Positions 25,242-35,606 of a stretch of DNA of 64,000 nt are shown one piece after another. The stretch is taken from assembly GCF_003269065.1 (NCBI RefSeq), contig NZ_QLTA01000003.1:62001-126000 (forward strand), written 5' to 3'. The notes under the pieces were generated by a model, which saw nothing but the letters and a program-made list of their open reading frames with translations, searched no databases and was not told the DNA's origin. How positions within the stretch are numbered: the stretch's first letter is position 1; every line of letters starts with the position of its first letter. A program made the position numbers and the translations under genes. Source of the DNA: Paracidovorax anthurii (GTDB lineage: Bacteria > Pseudomonadota > Gammaproteobacteria > Burkholderiales > Burkholderiaceae_C).

Positions 25242-27124
25242 ACCCGCTCGACCGCGACCCCCTCGCTGCCGCCGAACCGGCGCTGCCCCCGTCCCCGGAG
25301 GCGGCCGCCGGGCCGGAGCATGCGCCCGTGCCGTCGGGCCCGGGCGAGGCACCGGTGCCCGGTGCCGGTGCCGGTGCCGGCACGCCCGTGCCCACGCTCG
25401 CGGACGCCATCGACATGACCGCGCCGCGCGTATCGGCGGCGCAGGCCGCCTCGGAGTTCGTGGCCCGCATCTTCGCGGACGTGCAGGCGCCCGAGGGCGA
25501 AGACGGGCCCGCCCCGGAACCGCAGGCCGAGGCTTTCGCCGGGGCCGATTCTGTAGAGGCGCCCGCCGCCGCCGCGGCCGGCCGCCCGGGCGAGGGGCTG
25601 CGCCCGCTCGACGGGCAGAACCTCCTCATCCTGGGGCTGGGGGCCTCGGGCCTGGCGATGGCGCGCTGGTGCGTGCGCTGCGGCGCCCGCGAGGTGACCG
25701 TGGCCGATACGCGCACGGCGCCGCCGCAGCTCGCCGCGCTGCAGGCCGAGCTGCCGCAGGTGCGCTTCGTGTCCGGCGCCTTCGATGCCGCGCTCGTGCA
25801 GGGGCGTGGGCTGCAGGGCGTGTACCGCTCGCCGGGCCTGAGTCCCGCGACGTTTGCTCCTGTTTTTGTAGCTGCAAAGCAAGAAAACATGGCGACTGGC
25901 GGGGAGCTGGACCTCTTTTCCCAGGCCCTGGCGGCGCTCCGGGCATCGCATGGCTATGCGCCCGCGGTGCTGGCCGTCACCGGCACCAACGGCAAGACCA
26001 CGGTGACCTCGCTCACCGGCCTGCTCGTGGAATGCGCGGGCCGCTCCGTGGCGGTGGCCGGCAACATCGGCCCCACCCTGCTCGACACGCTGGGCCGCCA
26101 CCTGGACGCGGACGCGCTGCCCGAGGCCTGGGTGCTCGAACTCTCCAGCTTCCAGCTGGAAGGCGTCGCCGGCTTCGAGCCCACGGCCGCCACCGTGCTC
26201 AACATCACGCAGGACCACCTCGACTGGCACGGCGACCTGCAGGCCTACGCGGGCGCCAAGGCCCGTGTCTTCGGTGCGTCGGGGCTCATGGTGCTCAACC
26301 GCGAGGACCCGTCGGTGATGGCCATGCTGCCGCCGCCCGTGCGGGTCAAGCTGCAAAAGCCCCAGTTGCGTGCCCACGTGACCTTCGGCGGCGACATGCC
26401 CCAGCGCCCCGGCGACTTCGGCATCGAGGTCGTCAACGGCATGGCCTGGCTGGTGCGCGCGCAGGAAGCCGACGAGACCGCGAAGCGCGTGCGCGGGCAG
26501 GCCGAGGAAGACCTGCACATCCAGCGCCTGATGCCGGCCGACGCGCTGCGCATCCGGGGCCGGCACAACGCGGTGAACGCGCTGGCCGCGCTGGCGCTGG
26601 CCCATGCCGCCGGCTGCGCCTTCGCGCCCATGCTCTATGCCCTGCGCGAGTACCGCGGCGAGCCCCACCGCGTGGAATCCGTGGGCCGTTTGAACGAGTT
26701 GGAGTATTTCGACGACAGCAAGGGCACCAACGTGGGCGCCACGGTGGCCGCGCTGGGGGGCCTGGGCGCGGACCGGCGCGTCGTCGTCATCCTGGGCGGC
26801 GACGGCAAGGGGCAGGATTTCTCGCCGCTGGCCGCGCCCGTGGCCCGCTATGCGCGCGCTGCCGTGCTCATCGGCCGCGACGGCCCGCAGATCCGCGCCG
26901 CGCTGCAGGGCGCCGGCGTGCCGCTGATCGACGCCGCGACGCTGCCCGAAGCCGTGGGCATCGCCACGCAGCGCGCCCACGCGGGCGACGCCGTGCTGAT
27001 GTCGCCCGCCTGCGCGAGCTTCGACATGTTCCGGAATTACGAACACCGCGCCGAGGTGTTCCGCGAGGCCGTTCAGGCCCTCGCCGACGAGGCCGGTCAG
27101 GCGCTGGAAGGGGGCCTCGCATGA
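25238..27124 (+). CDS. murD: UDP-MurNAc-L-Ala:D-Glu ligase MurD with long N-terminal extension
   Basis: Adds D-glutamate to the nucleotide precursor. The catalytic part starts near residue 125 ([21 protein letters not shown]) and has the P-loop [15 protein letters not shown] (about 246-260), ELSSFQLEG (about 301-309), [11 protein letters not shown] (about 322-332) and [13 protein letters not shown] (about 489-501). At 628 residues it is far longer than the usual 440-500. The first 125 residues are Pro/Ala/Gly/Glu-rich and unlike any MurD part I know, yet the ATG at 25238 overlaps the mraY stop in the cluster's normal ATGA style, so translation probably begins there. The insertion around 206-220 contains a 17-nt hairpin. 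Confidence 0.93.
   Translation: MNPLDRDPLAAAEPALPPSPEAAAGPEHAPVPSGPGEAPVPGAGAGAGTPVPTLADAIDMTAPRVSAAQAASEFVARIFADVQAPEGEDGPAPEPQAEAFAGADSVEAPAAAAAGRPGEGLRPLDGQNLLILGLGASGLAMARWCVRCGAREVTVADTRTAPPQLAALQAELPQVRFVSGAFDAALVQGRGLQGVYRSPGLSPATFAPVFVAAKQENMATGGELDLFSQALAALRASHGYAPAVLAVTGTNGKTTVTSLTGLLVECAGRSVAVAGNIGPTLLDTLGRHLDADALPEAWVLELSSFQLEGVAGFEPTAATVLNITQDHLDWHGDLQAYAGAKARVFGASGLMVLNREDPSVMAMLPPPVRVKLQKPQLRAHVTFGGDMPQRPGDFGIEVVNGMAWLVRAQEADETAKRVRGQAEEDLHIQRLMPADALRIRGRHNAVNALAALALAHAAGCAFAPMLYALREYRGEPHRVESVGRLNELEYFDDSKGTNVGATVAALGGLGADRRVVVILGGDGKGQDFSPLAAPVARYARAAVLIGRDGPQIRAALQGAGVPLIDAATLPEAVGIATQRAHAGDAVLMSPACASFDMFRNYEHRAEVFREAVQALADEAGQALEGGLA
25856..25872. repeat. 17-nt hairpin family, copy in murD
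   Basis: GCTC-N9-TAGC with loop CTGTTTTTG, inside an AT-rich patch (about 25850-25905) of murD that encodes [11 protein letters not shown], a stretch that interrupts the usual MurD sequence between the N-terminal domain and GGELDLF. Confidence 0.7.
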
Positions 27125-27165
27125 GCGCCGTCCGGCAAGCCCGCCGCAGGGAGGCTGCGCCATGA
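27121..27165 (+). CDS. 14-codon bridging ORF between murD and ftsW
   Basis: ATG at 27121 overlaps the murD stop as ATGA, and the TGA at 27163-27165 overlaps the ftsW ATG as ATGA. The basic product, [14 protein letters not shown], has no recognised function. It may carry ribosomes from murD to ftsW, preserving the coupling found elsewhere in the cluster. CAGGGAGG within it is the ftsW ribosome site. Confidence 0.35.
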   Translation: MSAVRQARRREAAP

Positions 27166-28436
27166 GCGCTGGCGCACCGGCCCAGGGCCTCTGGCAGCGC
27201 ATGGCCGGCTGGTTCGGCGGCGGCGCCGCGCCCGCGGCCGACGTGCTGCCCGTGCGCGTGGGCGGCACCGAGTACCGCAAGACCACGACCACGCCCGCGC
27301 GCGTGCTCGGCTTCGACCAGGCGCTGCTCTGGGTGGTGGTGGCGCTGCTCGCCTGGGGCCTCGTGATGGTGTATTCGGCCTCCATCGCTATGCCGGACAA
27401 CCCGCGCTTCGGCAAGATCGCGCCCACCCACTTCCTCATGCGCCACATCTTCGCGCTGGCGATGGGCTTCGTGGCGGCGCTGTTGGCGTTCCAGGTGCCG
27501 ATGTCCGTCTGGGAGCGCGTGGCGCCGTGGCTGTTCATCGTGTCCATCGCGCTGCTGGTGGCCGTGCTCGTGCCGCATGTGGGCACGGTGGTCAACGGCG
27601 CGCGCCGCTGGCTGTCGCTGGGCATCATGAACTTCCAGCCCTCCGAACTCGCCAAGTTCGCGGTGCTCATCTACGCGGCCGACTACATGGTGCGCAAGAT
27701 GGAGGTCAAGGAGCGCTTCTTCCGCGCCGTGCTGCCCATGGGCGTGGCGGTGGCGGTGGTGGGCGTGCTGCTGCTGGCCGAGCCCGACATGGGCGCCTTC
27801 ATGGTGATCGCCATCATCGCCATGGGCATCCTGTTCCTGGGCGGCGTGAACGCCCGCATGTTCTTCCTGATCGCCGCCGTGCTGGTGCTGGCCTTCGCCA
27901 TCATGGTGATGGGCAGCCCCTGGCGGCGCGAGCGCATCTTCGCCTACCTCGACCCGTTCAGCGAGGCGCATGCGCTGGGCAAGGGCTACCAGCTCTCGCA
28001 CTCGCTCATCGCCATCGGGCGCGGCGAGATCTTCGGCGTGGGCCTGGGCGGTAGCGTGGAGAAGCTGCACTGGCTGCCCGAGGCGCACACCGACTTCCTG
28101 CTTGCCGTCATCGGCGAGGAGTTCGGCCTCGCCGGCGTGCTCGTGCTCATCGTGCTCTTCTTCTGGATGACGCGCCGCATCATGCACATCGGCCGCCAGG
28201 CCATCGCGCTCGACCGCGTGTTCGCGGGCCTCGTCGCGCAGGGCGTGGCGATCTGGATGGGCTTCCAGGCCTTCATCAACATGGGCGTGAACCTCGGCGC
28301 GCTGCCCACCAAGGGCCTCACGCTGCCGCTCATGAGCTTCGGCGGCTCGGCCATCCTCATGAACCTCGTGGCCATCGCGGTGGTTTTGCGGGTGGACTAC
28401 GAGAATAAATTGCTGATGAGAGGGGGGCGTGTATGA
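27162..28436 (+). CDS. ftsW: septal peptidoglycan glycosyltransferase FtsW
   Basis: SEDS-family polymerase that works with FtsI at the septum. The 424-residue protein has a cytoplasmic N-terminus of about 50 residues and ten hydrophobic helices. Family signatures are [11 protein letters not shown] (about 68-78), [21 protein letters not shown] (about 145-165), [20 protein letters not shown] (about 275-294), [22 protein letters not shown] (about 301-322) and [12 protein letters not shown] (about 386-397). A strong GGGAGG site precedes the ATG. It is followed by murG through an ATGA overlap. Confidence 0.96.
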   Translation: MSAGAPAQGLWQRMAGWFGGGAAPAADVLPVRVGGTEYRKTTTTPARVLGFDQALLWVVVALLAWGLVMVYSASIAMPDNPRFGKIAPTHFLMRHIFALAMGFVAALLAFQVPMSVWERVAPWLFIVSIALLVAVLVPHVGTVVNGARRWLSLGIMNFQPSELAKFAVLIYAADYMVRKMEVKERFFRAVLPMGVAVAVVGVLLLAEPDMGAFMVIAIIAMGILFLGGVNARMFFLIAAVLVLAFAIMVMGSPWRRERIFAYLDPFSEAHALGKGYQLSHSLIAIGRGEIFGVGLGGSVEKLHWLPEAHTDFLLAVIGEEFGLAGVLVLIVLFFWMTRRIMHIGRQAIALDRVFAGLVAQGVAIWMGFQAFINMGVNLGALPTKGLTLPLMSFGGSAILMNLVAIAVVLRVDYENKLLMRGGRV

Positions 28437-29503
28437 CGGCCCGCCCGAAGACCGCCCTCGTGATGGCCGGCGGCACCGGCGGCCACATCTTCCCGGGCCT
28501 TGCCGTGGCCGAGGAGCTGCGCGCGCGCGGCTGGCGCGTGCACTGGCTCGGCACGCCGGGCAGCATGGAGTCGCGCATCGTGCCGCCGCAGGGGTTCGCG
28601 TTCGAGCCCATCGATTTCTCGGGCGTGCGCGGCAAGGGGCCGGTCACGCTGGCGCTGCTGCCGTTGCGCCTGCTGCGCGCGTTCTGGCAGGCGCTGGCCG
28701 TGGTGCGGCGCGTGAAGCCGGACGTGGTGGTGGGCCTGGGCGGCTACGTCACCTTCCCCGGCGGCATGATGGCCGTGCTCTGCGGCAAGCCGCTCGTGGT
28801 GCATGAGCAGAACTCGGTGGCCGGGCTCGTGAACAAGGTGCTCGCTGGCGTGGCCGACCGGGTGTTCACCGCATTCCCGGAGGCGCTCAGGAAGGGCGCG
28901 TGGGTGGGCAACCCGCTGCGCGCGGCCTTCACGCGGCAGCCCGCGCCCGAGGCGCGCTTCGCCGGCCGCACCGGCCCGCTGCGCCTGCTGGTGGTGGGTG
29001 GCAGCCTGGGCGCGAAGGCGCTCAACGACATCGTGCCGCAGGCGCTCGCGCTCGTTCCCGCCGACCGCCGCCCCGTGGTCACCCACCAGAGCGGCGCCAC
29101 GCAGATCGACGCGCTGCGCGCGAACTACGCCGCCGTGGGCGTGGAGGCCACGCTCACCCCCTTCATCGACGACACCGCCACCGCGTTCGCCGAGGCCGAC
29201 CTCATCGTCTGCCGCGCGGGTGCGAGCACGGTGACCGAGATCGCCGCCGTGGGCGCGGCGGCCGTCTTCGTGCCGTTCCCGCACGCGGTGGACGACCACC
29301 AGACGGCCAATGCCCGTTTCCTCGCCGATGCCGGCGGCGGATGGCTCGTGCAGCAGCGCGACCTGTCGGCCGAATGGCTGGCACGGTTGCTACAAGACAC
29401 GGAGCGCCAAACGCTGATGGAGCGTGCGCTGAAAGCCAAGACGATGCAGAAGATCCATGCCACCCGCGAGGTGGCGAACGCGTGCGAGGAGCTGGCCGCA
29501 TGA
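28433..29503 (+). CDS. murG: UDP-GlcNAc:lipid I N-acetylglucosaminyltransferase MurG
   Basis: Peripheral inner-membrane GT-B enzyme that makes lipid II. The 356 residues contain the N-terminal glycine loop [18 protein letters not shown] (about 10-27), [11 protein letters not shown] (about 101-111), [12 protein letters not shown] (about 123-134), [10 protein letters not shown] (about 190-199) and the donor-site segment [15 protein letters not shown] (about 261-275). A degenerate 17-nt hairpin lies near the 3' end. It is coupled to ftsW and murC by ATGA overlaps. Confidence 0.96.
   Translation: MTARPKTALVMAGGTGGHIFPGLAVAEELRARGWRVHWLGTPGSMESRIVPPQGFAFEPIDFSGVRGKGPVTLALLPLRLLRAFWQALAVVRRVKPDVVVGLGGYVTFPGGMMAVLCGKPLVVHEQNSVAGLVNKVLAGVADRVFTAFPEALRKGAWVGNPLRAAFTRQPAPEARFAGRTGPLRLLVVGGSLGAKALNDIVPQALALVPADRRPVVTHQSGATQIDALRANYAAVGVEATLTPFIDDTATAFAEADLIVCRAGASTVTEIAAVGAAAVFVPFPHAVDDHQTANARFLADAGGGWLVQQRDLSAEWLARLLQDTERQTLMERALKAKTMQKIHATREVANACEELAA
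29389..29405. repeat. 17-nt hairpin family, copy in murG
   Basis: GCTA-N9-GAGC, a decayed stem with the same 9-base spacing, in a patch of lower GC near the 3' end of murG, encoding LLQDTER. Similar peptides appear at the copies in murC and aroE. Confidence 0.5.
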
Positions 29504-30933
29504 AGCACGCCATCCGCCATATCCATTTCGTGGGCCTCGGAGGCGCCGGCATGTGCGGTATCGCCGAGGTGCTGTTCAACCTGGGCTACGAGATCTCGGG
29601 CTCGGATCTCTCCGACAGCGCCACGCTGCGCCGCCTCGCGGCCCTGGGCATCGCCACGCACGTCGGCCACGCCGCCTCGAACATCGAGGGCGCCGATGCG
29701 GTGGTCACGTCCACCGCGGTGCAGGCCGACAACCCCGAAGTGCTGGCCGCGCGCGAGCGCAAGATCCCGGTGGTGCCGCGTGCGCTGATGCTGGCCGAAC
29801 TCATGCGGCTCAAGCGCGGCATCGCCATCGCCGGCACGCACGGCAAGACGACCACCACGAGCCTCGTCACCAGCGTGCTCGCCGAAGCGGGCCTGGACCC
29901 GACCTTCGTGATCGGCGGCCGCCTCAACAGCGCCGGTGCCAACGCCAAGCTGGGGCAGGGCGATTACATCGTTGTGGAGGCCGACGAATCCGATGCCTCG
30001 TTCCTCAACCTGCTGCCCGTGATGGCGGTGGTGACGAACATCGACGCCGACCACATGGAAACCTACGGCCACGACTTCGGCCGGCTGAAATCGGCCTTCG
30101 TGGATTTCCTGCACCGCATGCCGTTCTATGGCACGGCCATCCTGTGCGTGGACAACCCGGCCATCCGCGAGATCCTGCCCGACGTGACCTGCCCGGTCAC
30201 GAGCTATGGCTTCTCGGAGGATGCCCAGGTGCGCGCGGTGGACGTGCGCGCCGACGCGGGCCGCATGCACTTTCGGGTGCAGCGGCGCAACGGCGTCACG
30301 CTGCCCGACCTCGACGTGGTGCTCAACCTCGCGGGCGAGCACAACGTGCTGAACGCGCTCTCGGCCATCGCCGTGGCGGTGGAGCTGAACGTGCCCGACG
30401 AGGCGCTGTTGCGCGCGCTCGCGCAGTTCAAGGGCGTGGGCCGGCGCTTCCAGCGCTACGGCGAGCTGCCCGCGCAGGGCGGCGGCACCTTCACGCTGAT
30501 CGAGGACTACGGCCACCACCCCGTGGAGATGACGGCCACGCTCGCCGCGGCGCGCGGCGCCTTCCCGGGCCGGCGCCTGGTGCTGGCCTTCCAGCCGCAC
30601 CGCTACAGCCGCACGCGCGACTGCTTCGAGGATTTCGTCAAGGTGATGGGCAGCGCCGATGCCGTGCTGCTCACCGAGGTGTACGCGGCCGGCGAGGCGC
30701 CCGTCGTGGCCGCCGACGGCCGCTCGCTGGCGCGCGCCGTGCGTGTCGCGGGCCAGGTCGAGCCCGTCTTCGTGGACGACATCGCCGACCTGCCGCAGCG
30801 CATCGCGGACAACGCGCGCGGCGGCGACGTGATCCTGTGCATGGGGGCCGGCTCCATCGGCGCCGTGCCCGCGAAGGTGGTCGATATGCTACAGAAAGAA
30901 GAGCGAACTATTCAGGAAGGACGGCGACAGTGA
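29500..30933 (+). CDS. murC: UDP-MurNAc:L-alanine ligase MurC
   Basis: First Mur ligase of the pathway. The 477-residue protein begins [25 protein letters not shown] (UDP-sugar-binding glycine loop about 12-19) and has the P-loop [13 protein letters not shown] (about 111-123), [10 protein letters not shown] (about 161-170), [11 protein letters not shown] (about 180-190) and the C-terminal DYGHHPVEM and [10 protein letters not shown] motifs (about 339-347 and 363-372). The last 15 residues carry one of the 17-nt hairpins. The stop overlaps the GTG start of ddl. Confidence 0.96.
   Translation: MKHAIRHIHFVGLGGAGMCGIAEVLFNLGYEISGSDLSDSATLRRLAALGIATHVGHAASNIEGADAVVTSTAVQADNPEVLAARERKIPVVPRALMLAELMRLKRGIAIAGTHGKTTTTSLVTSVLAEAGLDPTFVIGGRLNSAGANAKLGQGDYIVVEADESDASFLNLLPVMAVVTNIDADHMETYGHDFGRLKSAFVDFLHRMPFYGTAILCVDNPAIREILPDVTCPVTSYGFSEDAQVRAVDVRADAGRMHFRVQRRNGVTLPDLDVVLNLAGEHNVLNALSAIAVAVELNVPDEALLRALAQFKGVGRRFQRYGELPAQGGGTFTLIEDYGHHPVEMTATLAAARGAFPGRRLVLAFQPHRYSRTRDCFEDFVKVMGSADAVLLTEVYAAGEAPVVAADGRSLARAVRVAGQVEPVFVDDIADLPQRIADNARGGDVILCMGAGSIGAVPAKVVDMLQKEERTIQEGRRQ
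30888..30904. repeat. 17-nt hairpin family, copy at the 3' end of murC
   Basis: GCTA-N9-GAGC with loop CAGAAAGAA; the encoded MLQKEER forms part of the last residues of MurC. Confidence 0.5.
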
Positions 30934-31928
30934 GCCAGAAAGACCTCGAAATCGACGTCAAGGCCCTCGGCAAGGTCGCCGTGCTCATGGGCGGCGATTC
31001 GGCCGAGCGCGAGGTGTCGCTCATGTCCGGCGGCGGCGTGCTGCAGGCACTGCGCGCGCGCGGGGTGGACGCGCATGCGTTCGATCCGTCGCAGACCGAC
31101 CTGTCCGAGCTCAAGCGCCACGGCTATACGCGCTGCTTCATCGCGCTGCACGGCCGCCACGGCGAGGACGGCACGGTGCAGGGCGCGCTGGAGCTGCTGG
31201 GCATTCCCTACACCGGCCCGGGCGTGATGGCATCCGCCATCGCCATGGACAAGACCATGACCAAGCGCATCTGGCGCTTCGAGGGGCTGCCCACGCCGGA
31301 CTGGCGCCTGGTGGCGAGCGCGGCCGAGACGGCGCGGGCCCTGGAGGCGCTGGGTTCGCCCATGATCGTGAAGCCCGCGCGCGAGGGCTCGACCATCGGC
31401 CTCACCAAGGTCACCTCGCCCGGCCAGTGCGAGCAGGCCTACCGGCTCGCCTCCCGCTACGACCCCGAGGTGCTGTGCGAGCAGTTCATCGAGGGCGACG
31501 AGACCACCTGCCCGGTGCTGGGCCAGGGCGCGGGCGCGCAGGCGCTGCCGCTCATCCACATCGTCGCGCCCCAGGGCAACTACGACTACCAGAACAAGTA
31601 CTTCACCGACGTCACGCAGTACCACTGCCCGAGCGGCCTGCCCGCGGAGGAAGAGCGCGAGATCCAGCGCCTGGTGGTGGAGGCCTACCGCACGCTGGGC
31701 TGCCGCGGCTGGGCGCGCGCGGACATCATGGTGCGCGCCAGCGACCGCAAGCCCTTCCTGCTGGAGATCAACACCTCGCCCGGCATGACGGGCCATTCGC
31801 TGGTGCCGATGTCGGCGCGCGCGATGGGCGTGAGCTACGAGGAGCTGTGCCTGCGCATCCTCGCGGGCGCGTCGCTCGACGCGCTGCAGGGCCACGGCAC
31901 GGCGCCAGGAGCTTCGGGAGCCGCATGA
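30930..31928 (+). CDS. ddl: D-alanine--D-alanine ligase
   Basis: ATP-grasp enzyme that makes the D-Ala-D-Ala dipeptide for MurF. The start is GTG at 30930, overlapping the murC stop as GTGA, with AAGGA about 8 bases upstream. The 332 residues include [17 protein letters not shown] (about 18-34), [12 protein letters not shown] (about 73-84), [15 protein letters not shown] (about 149-163) and [17 protein letters not shown] (about 277-293), covering ATP, Mg and substrate binding. The end overlaps the ftsQ start by ATGA. Commonly named ddlB when it sits in the dcw cluster. Confidence 0.96.
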   Translation: MSQKDLEIDVKALGKVAVLMGGDSAEREVSLMSGGGVLQALRARGVDAHAFDPSQTDLSELKRHGYTRCFIALHGRHGEDGTVQGALELLGIPYTGPGVMASAIAMDKTMTKRIWRFEGLPTPDWRLVASAAETARALEALGSPMIVKPAREGSTIGLTKVTSPGQCEQAYRLASRYDPEVLCEQFIEGDETTCPVLGQGAGAQALPLIHIVAPQGNYDYQNKYFTDVTQYHCPSGLPAEEEREIQRLVVEAYRTLGCRGWARADIMVRASDRKPFLLEINTSPGMTGHSLVPMSARAMGVSYEELCLRILAGASLDALQGHGTAPGASGAA

Positions 31929-32767
31929 CCACGACCACGCTGCCCGCACCGCTGGACGTCAAGCTCATGAACTGGACCGCCATGGTCCTGTTCGTGGGCT
32001 GTGCCGCGGCCGTGCTCGTGGCGGCGGGGTCCTGGGCGAGGCACCACCCCATGTTCGCCATCGGGCGCATCGTGGTCCAGGGCGAGCTGGTGCACAACAA
32101 CGCCGTGACGCTGCGCGCCAACGTCGGGCCGCACCTCGTGGGCAACTTCTTCACCATGGACCTCAAGGCCGTGCGCGAGGCGTTCGAGCAGGTGCCCTGG
32201 GTGCGCCGCGCGATGGTGCGCCGCGAGTTCCCCAACGGCCTGCGCGTGGAATTGCAGGAGCACGATGCCTTCGCCTACTGGGGCCCCGAGGAGGGCGCGG
32301 CGCTGGTCAACCGCCAGGGCGAGGTCTTCGAGGCCAGCGCCGACGACGTGGAGGACGACGAGTTGCCCCGGCTGCAGGGCCCGCAGGGCCAGTCGCTGGA
32401 GGTGATGCGCATGTACCAGCGCCTGGCGCCCCTCGTCGAGCCGCTCGGCGGCCGCCTCGCGGCGCTGGAGCTTTCCGGGCGCGGAAGCTGGCGCGCGAAG
32501 CTCTCGGGCGGCGCGGCGATCGAGCTGGGCGGCGGCAGCGCGGACGAGGTGGAGGCGCGCACCCGGCGCTTCGTGCGCACGGCCGGGCGCGTGGTGGCCC
32601 AGTACGGGCGCCGCCCCGACGCGCTGGAATCGGCGGACCTGCGCCATCCGGACGGCTATGCCATGCGCCTGCGCGGCGTCACCACCGTGGATGGCACGGC
32701 GCCGGTGCGCGCGGCCGCGCGGCCGGCCCCGGCGCGCGGTGCACGGCCCGCAGGACAGAACCGCTGA
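31925..32767 (+). CDS. ftsQ: cell division protein FtsQ
   Basis: Bitopic divisome protein linking FtsBL with other division proteins. The 280 residues have a cytoplasmic N-terminus, one membrane helix (about 17-38), the POTRA domain (about 45-115, [21 protein letters not shown]) and the beta domain with [24 protein letters not shown] split around 90-113 and [18 protein letters not shown] (about 118-135). The Arg/Pro/Ala-rich tail (about 258-280) looks disordered. ftsA follows after 31 bases. Confidence 0.94.
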   Translation: MTTTTLPAPLDVKLMNWTAMVLFVGCAAAVLVAAGSWARHHPMFAIGRIVVQGELVHNNAVTLRANVGPHLVGNFFTMDLKAVREAFEQVPWVRRAMVRREFPNGLRVELQEHDAFAYWGPEEGAALVNRQGEVFEASADDVEDDELPRLQGPQGQSLEVMRMYQRLAPLVEPLGGRLAALELSGRGSWRAKLSGGAAIELGGGSADEVEARTRRFVRTAGRVVAQYGRRPDALESADLRHPDGYAMRLRGVTTVDGTAPVRAAARPAPARGARPAGQNR

Positions 32768-32798
32768 AGGACCCTGACTCAGGCAGGACACACAAGAT

Positions 32799-34028
32799 AT
32801 GGCAAGAGAATACAAAGACGTGGTGGTGGGGCTGGACATCGGGACGGCCAAGGTGATGGCCGTCGTGGCCGAGGTGCTGCCGGGCGGCGAGCTCAAGCTC
32901 GCGGGCCTGGGCGTGGCGCCCAGCAACGGCCTCAAGCGCGGCGTGGTGGTCAACATCGACGCCACGGTGCAGAGCATCCAGCAGGCCCTGAAAGAAGCCG
33001 AGCTGATGGCCGACTGCAAGATCCAGCGGGTCTATACCGGCATCACCGGCAGCCACATCCGGGGCCTCAATTCGAGCGGCATGGTGGCCGTGAAGGACAA
33101 GGAGGTCACGCCCGCCGACGTGGCGCGCGTGGTCGAGACCGCCAAGGCCATCAACATCTCTTCCGACCAGCGCCTGCTGCTCGTGGAGCCGCAGGAATTC
33201 GTGATCGACGGGCAGGACGTGAAGGAGCCCATCGGCATGAGCGGCATCCGCCTGGAGGCCAAGATCCACATCGTGACGGGCGCGCAGAGCGCGGCCGAGA
33301 ACATCATCAAGTGCGTGCGCCGCTGCGGCCTGGAGGTCGAGCAGCTCATGCTCAACCCGCTCGCCTCCAGCCAGGCGGTGCTGACCGACGACGAACGCGA
33401 GCTTGGCGTGGCCGTGGTGGACGTGGGCGCGGGCACCACCGACGTGGCGATCTTCACGGGCGGCGCGATCCGCCACACGGCCGTGATCCCCATCGCGGGC
33501 GACCTCATCACCAGCGACATCGCCATGGCGCTGCGCACGCCCACCAAGGACGCCGAGGACATCAAGGTCGAGAGCGGCTACGCCAAGCAGCTCCTGGCCG
33601 ACCCCGAGGCGCAGGTGGAGGTGCCCGGCCTGGGCGACCGCAGCCCGCGCATGTTGTCCAAGCAGGCGCTCGCCGGCGTGATCGAGCCGCGCGTGGAGGA
33701 GATCTTCTCGCTCGTGCAGCAGGTGATCCGCGAATCGGGCTACGAGGAAGTGCTCTCGTCGGGCATCGTGCTCACGGGCGGCAGCGCCATCATGCCGGGC
33801 ATGGTGGAACTGGGCGAGGACATCTTCCTCAAGCCCGTGCGCCGCGGCATTCCCAAATACTCCAGCGCGCTGGCCGACATGATCGCCCAGCCCCGCGCGG
33901 CCACCGTCATGGGGCTGCTGGAGGAGGCGCGCCTGGCGCGCCTGCGCGGCTTCAAGGTGGCGCAGAAGAGCGGTTCGGTGAAGACCGCCTTCGGCCGCTT
34001 CAAGGACTTCATCATCGGGAACTTCTGA
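32799..34028 (+). CDS. ftsA: cell division protein FtsA
   Basis: Actin-like ATPase that anchors FtsZ to the membrane. The 409 residues start MAREYKDVVVGLDIGTAKV with the phosphate-1 motif; VVDVGAGTTDVAIF (about 206-219) is phosphate-2, and GIVLTGGSAIMPGM (about 323-336) is the adenosine site. The C-terminal FGRFKDFIIGNF (about 398-409) forms the amphipathic membrane-targeting helix. A 191-bp gap separates it from ftsZ, which could hold an extra ftsZ promoter, though I cannot point to one. Confidence 0.96.
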   Translation: MAREYKDVVVGLDIGTAKVMAVVAEVLPGGELKLAGLGVAPSNGLKRGVVVNIDATVQSIQQALKEAELMADCKIQRVYTGITGSHIRGLNSSGMVAVKDKEVTPADVARVVETAKAINISSDQRLLLVEPQEFVIDGQDVKEPIGMSGIRLEAKIHIVTGAQSAAENIIKCVRRCGLEVEQLMLNPLASSQAVLTDDERELGVAVVDVGAGTTDVAIFTGGAIRHTAVIPIAGDLITSDIAMALRTPTKDAEDIKVESGYAKQLLADPEAQVEVPGLGDRSPRMLSKQALAGVIEPRVEEIFSLVQQVIRESGYEEVLSSGIVLTGGSAIMPGMVELGEDIFLKPVRRGIPKYSSALADMIAQPRAATVMGLLEEARLARLRGFKVAQKSGSVKTAFGRFKDFIIGNF

Positions 34029-34219
34029 GATGTACGCCCATCTGCACCGGCTTGCCCGCGGAAGTCCGACGGCCCTGTCCCGCCACCGATGGCGGAACAC
34101 CGGCCCGCCCGCGGCGCATGCCCGCATGACCGCCTCAACCGTTTTATCCATCGAACCCCGGACCGGCCGAACGGCCACCCGCAAATCTCACGTGAAAGAC
34201 CAGGACTAGGAGCACCAGC

Positions 34220-35452
34220 ATGACCATCGAAATGATCGAAGCCGAAGAATTCAACCAGGGCACGCAGATCAAGGTGATCGGTGTCGGCGGCGGCGGCGGC
34301 AACGCCGTCGAGCACATGATTTCGCGACAGGTGCAGGGCGTGGAATTCGTCTGCGCCAACACCGATGCGCAGGCGCTCACCCGCAGCAGCGCGCACCGCG
34401 TGATCCAGCTCGGCCACAGCGGCCTGGGCGCGGGCAGCAAGCCCGAGAAGGCCCGCGAGGCCGCCGAGGCCGCGCAGGAGGACATCCGCCAGGCCATCCA
34501 GGGCGCGCACATGCTGTTCATCACGGCCGGCATGGGCGGCGGCACGGGCACCGGCGCCGCGCCCGTGATCGCGCGCGTGGCCAAGGAAATGGGCATCCTC
34601 ACCGTGGGCGTGGTCACCAAGCCCTTCGAGTGGGAAGGCGGCCGCCGCATGCAGAACGCCGACAACGGCCTCTCCGAGCTGGAAGCCAACGTCGATTCGC
34701 TGATCGTCGTGCTCAACGAGAAGCTGCTGGAAGTGCTGGGCGATGACATCACCCAGGACGAGGCCTTCGCGCACGCCAACGACGTGCTCAAGAACGCCGT
34801 GGGCGGCATCGCCGAGATCATCAACGAGTACGGCCACGTGAACGTGGACTTCGAGGACGTGCGCACCGTGATGGGCGAGCCCGGCAAGGCCATGATGGGC
34901 ACGGCCACGGCCAGCGGCCCCGACCGCGCGCGCATCGCCGCCGAGCAGGCCGTCGCCTGCCCGCTGCTGGAGGGCATCGACCTCTCCGGCGCCAAGGGCG
35001 TGCTGGTGCTGGTCACGGCCGCCAAGGGCAGCCTCAAGCTGTCCGAGTCGCGCCTGGCGATGAGCACCATCAATGCCTACGCTTCGCCCGATGCCCACGT
35101 GATCTACGGCGCGGCCTACGACGACAGCCTGGGCGAGGAGATCCGCGTGACCGTGGTGGCCACGGGCCTCTCGCGCGCCAACGCGCGCCGCCAGCCCATC
35201 TCGGTGGTGCAGGGCGGCCTGCGCACCGGCACCGACAACCTCGCCTACCAGATGCCCATCGCGGGTGCCGGCGTGGGCGTGGCCGGCGGCCTCGCGGGCG
35301 GCTCGGCCTCCCAGGCCGACTACGGCAACATGTCGGTGCCCAGCGTCTGGCGCACCAACCGCACGCAGGCCGCGGCGCGCGTCGATGCGCTGTCCTCCGG
35401 CGGCATGGACGACCTGGAGATCCCGGCGTTCCTGCGCAAGCAGGCCGACTGA
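34220..35452 (+). CDS. ftsZ: cell division GTPase FtsZ
   Basis: Tubulin homologue that forms the Z ring. The 410 residues include VGGGGGNAVEHMI (about 22-34), the tubulin signature GGGTGTGAAPVI (about 106-117), the T7 synergy loop VNVDFEDVRTVM (about 207-218), a variable linker, and the conserved C-terminal DDLEIPAFLRKQ (about 397-408) that binds FtsA and ZipA-type partners. AGGAG sits nine bases before the ATG. A strong terminator follows. Confidence 0.97.
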   Translation: MTIEMIEAEEFNQGTQIKVIGVGGGGGNAVEHMISRQVQGVEFVCANTDAQALTRSSAHRVIQLGHSGLGAGSKPEKAREAAEAAQEDIRQAIQGAHMLFITAGMGGGTGTGAAPVIARVAKEMGILTVGVVTKPFEWEGGRRMQNADNGLSELEANVDSLIVVLNEKLLEVLGDDITQDEAFAHANDVLKNAVGGIAEIINEYGHVNVDFEDVRTVMGEPGKAMMGTATASGPDRARIAAEQAVACPLLEGIDLSGAKGVLVLVTAAKGSLKLSESRLAMSTINAYASPDAHVIYGAAYDDSLGEEIRVTVVATGLSRANARRQPISVVQGGLRTGTDNLAYQMPIAGAGVGVAGGLAGGSASQADYGNMSVPSVWRTNRTQAAARVDALSSGGMDDLEIPAFLRKQAD

Positions 35453-35488
35453 CAACGCCCGCCCCGCCGTGCGGGGCGCGTGCGAACC

Positions 35489-35525
35489 ATCCGCCCGCTC
35501 CCTTCGTGGGGCCGGCGGATTTTTT
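35489..35525 (+). terminator. Rho-independent terminator after ftsZ
   Basis: ATCCGCC (35489-35495) pairs with GGCGGAT (35514-35520), with more pairing inside (CTCCC and GGGG), followed by a T-run. It should end the main dcw transcript and separate lpxC. Confidence 0.85.
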
Positions 35526-35606
35526 GTTTCCGTTGTGACATGCCGGCTATGAATGCCATAGGCATGCATGCGCGTGGGGGCGGGAGCCGCCACCTAAAAT
35601 CGCCGG

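Noticed and set aside
25091-27670. An 859-codon minus-strand frame opposite murD and ftsW.
   Set aside because: Antisense shadow of two clearly conserved genes; composition is typical of non-coding frames at high GC.
35546-35562. GCTA-N9-TAGG upstream of lpxC as an eleventh hairpin copy.
   Set aside because: The loop is not AT-rich and the site is part of a different palindrome (ATGCC-ATA-GGCAT), so it is probably a chance fit.
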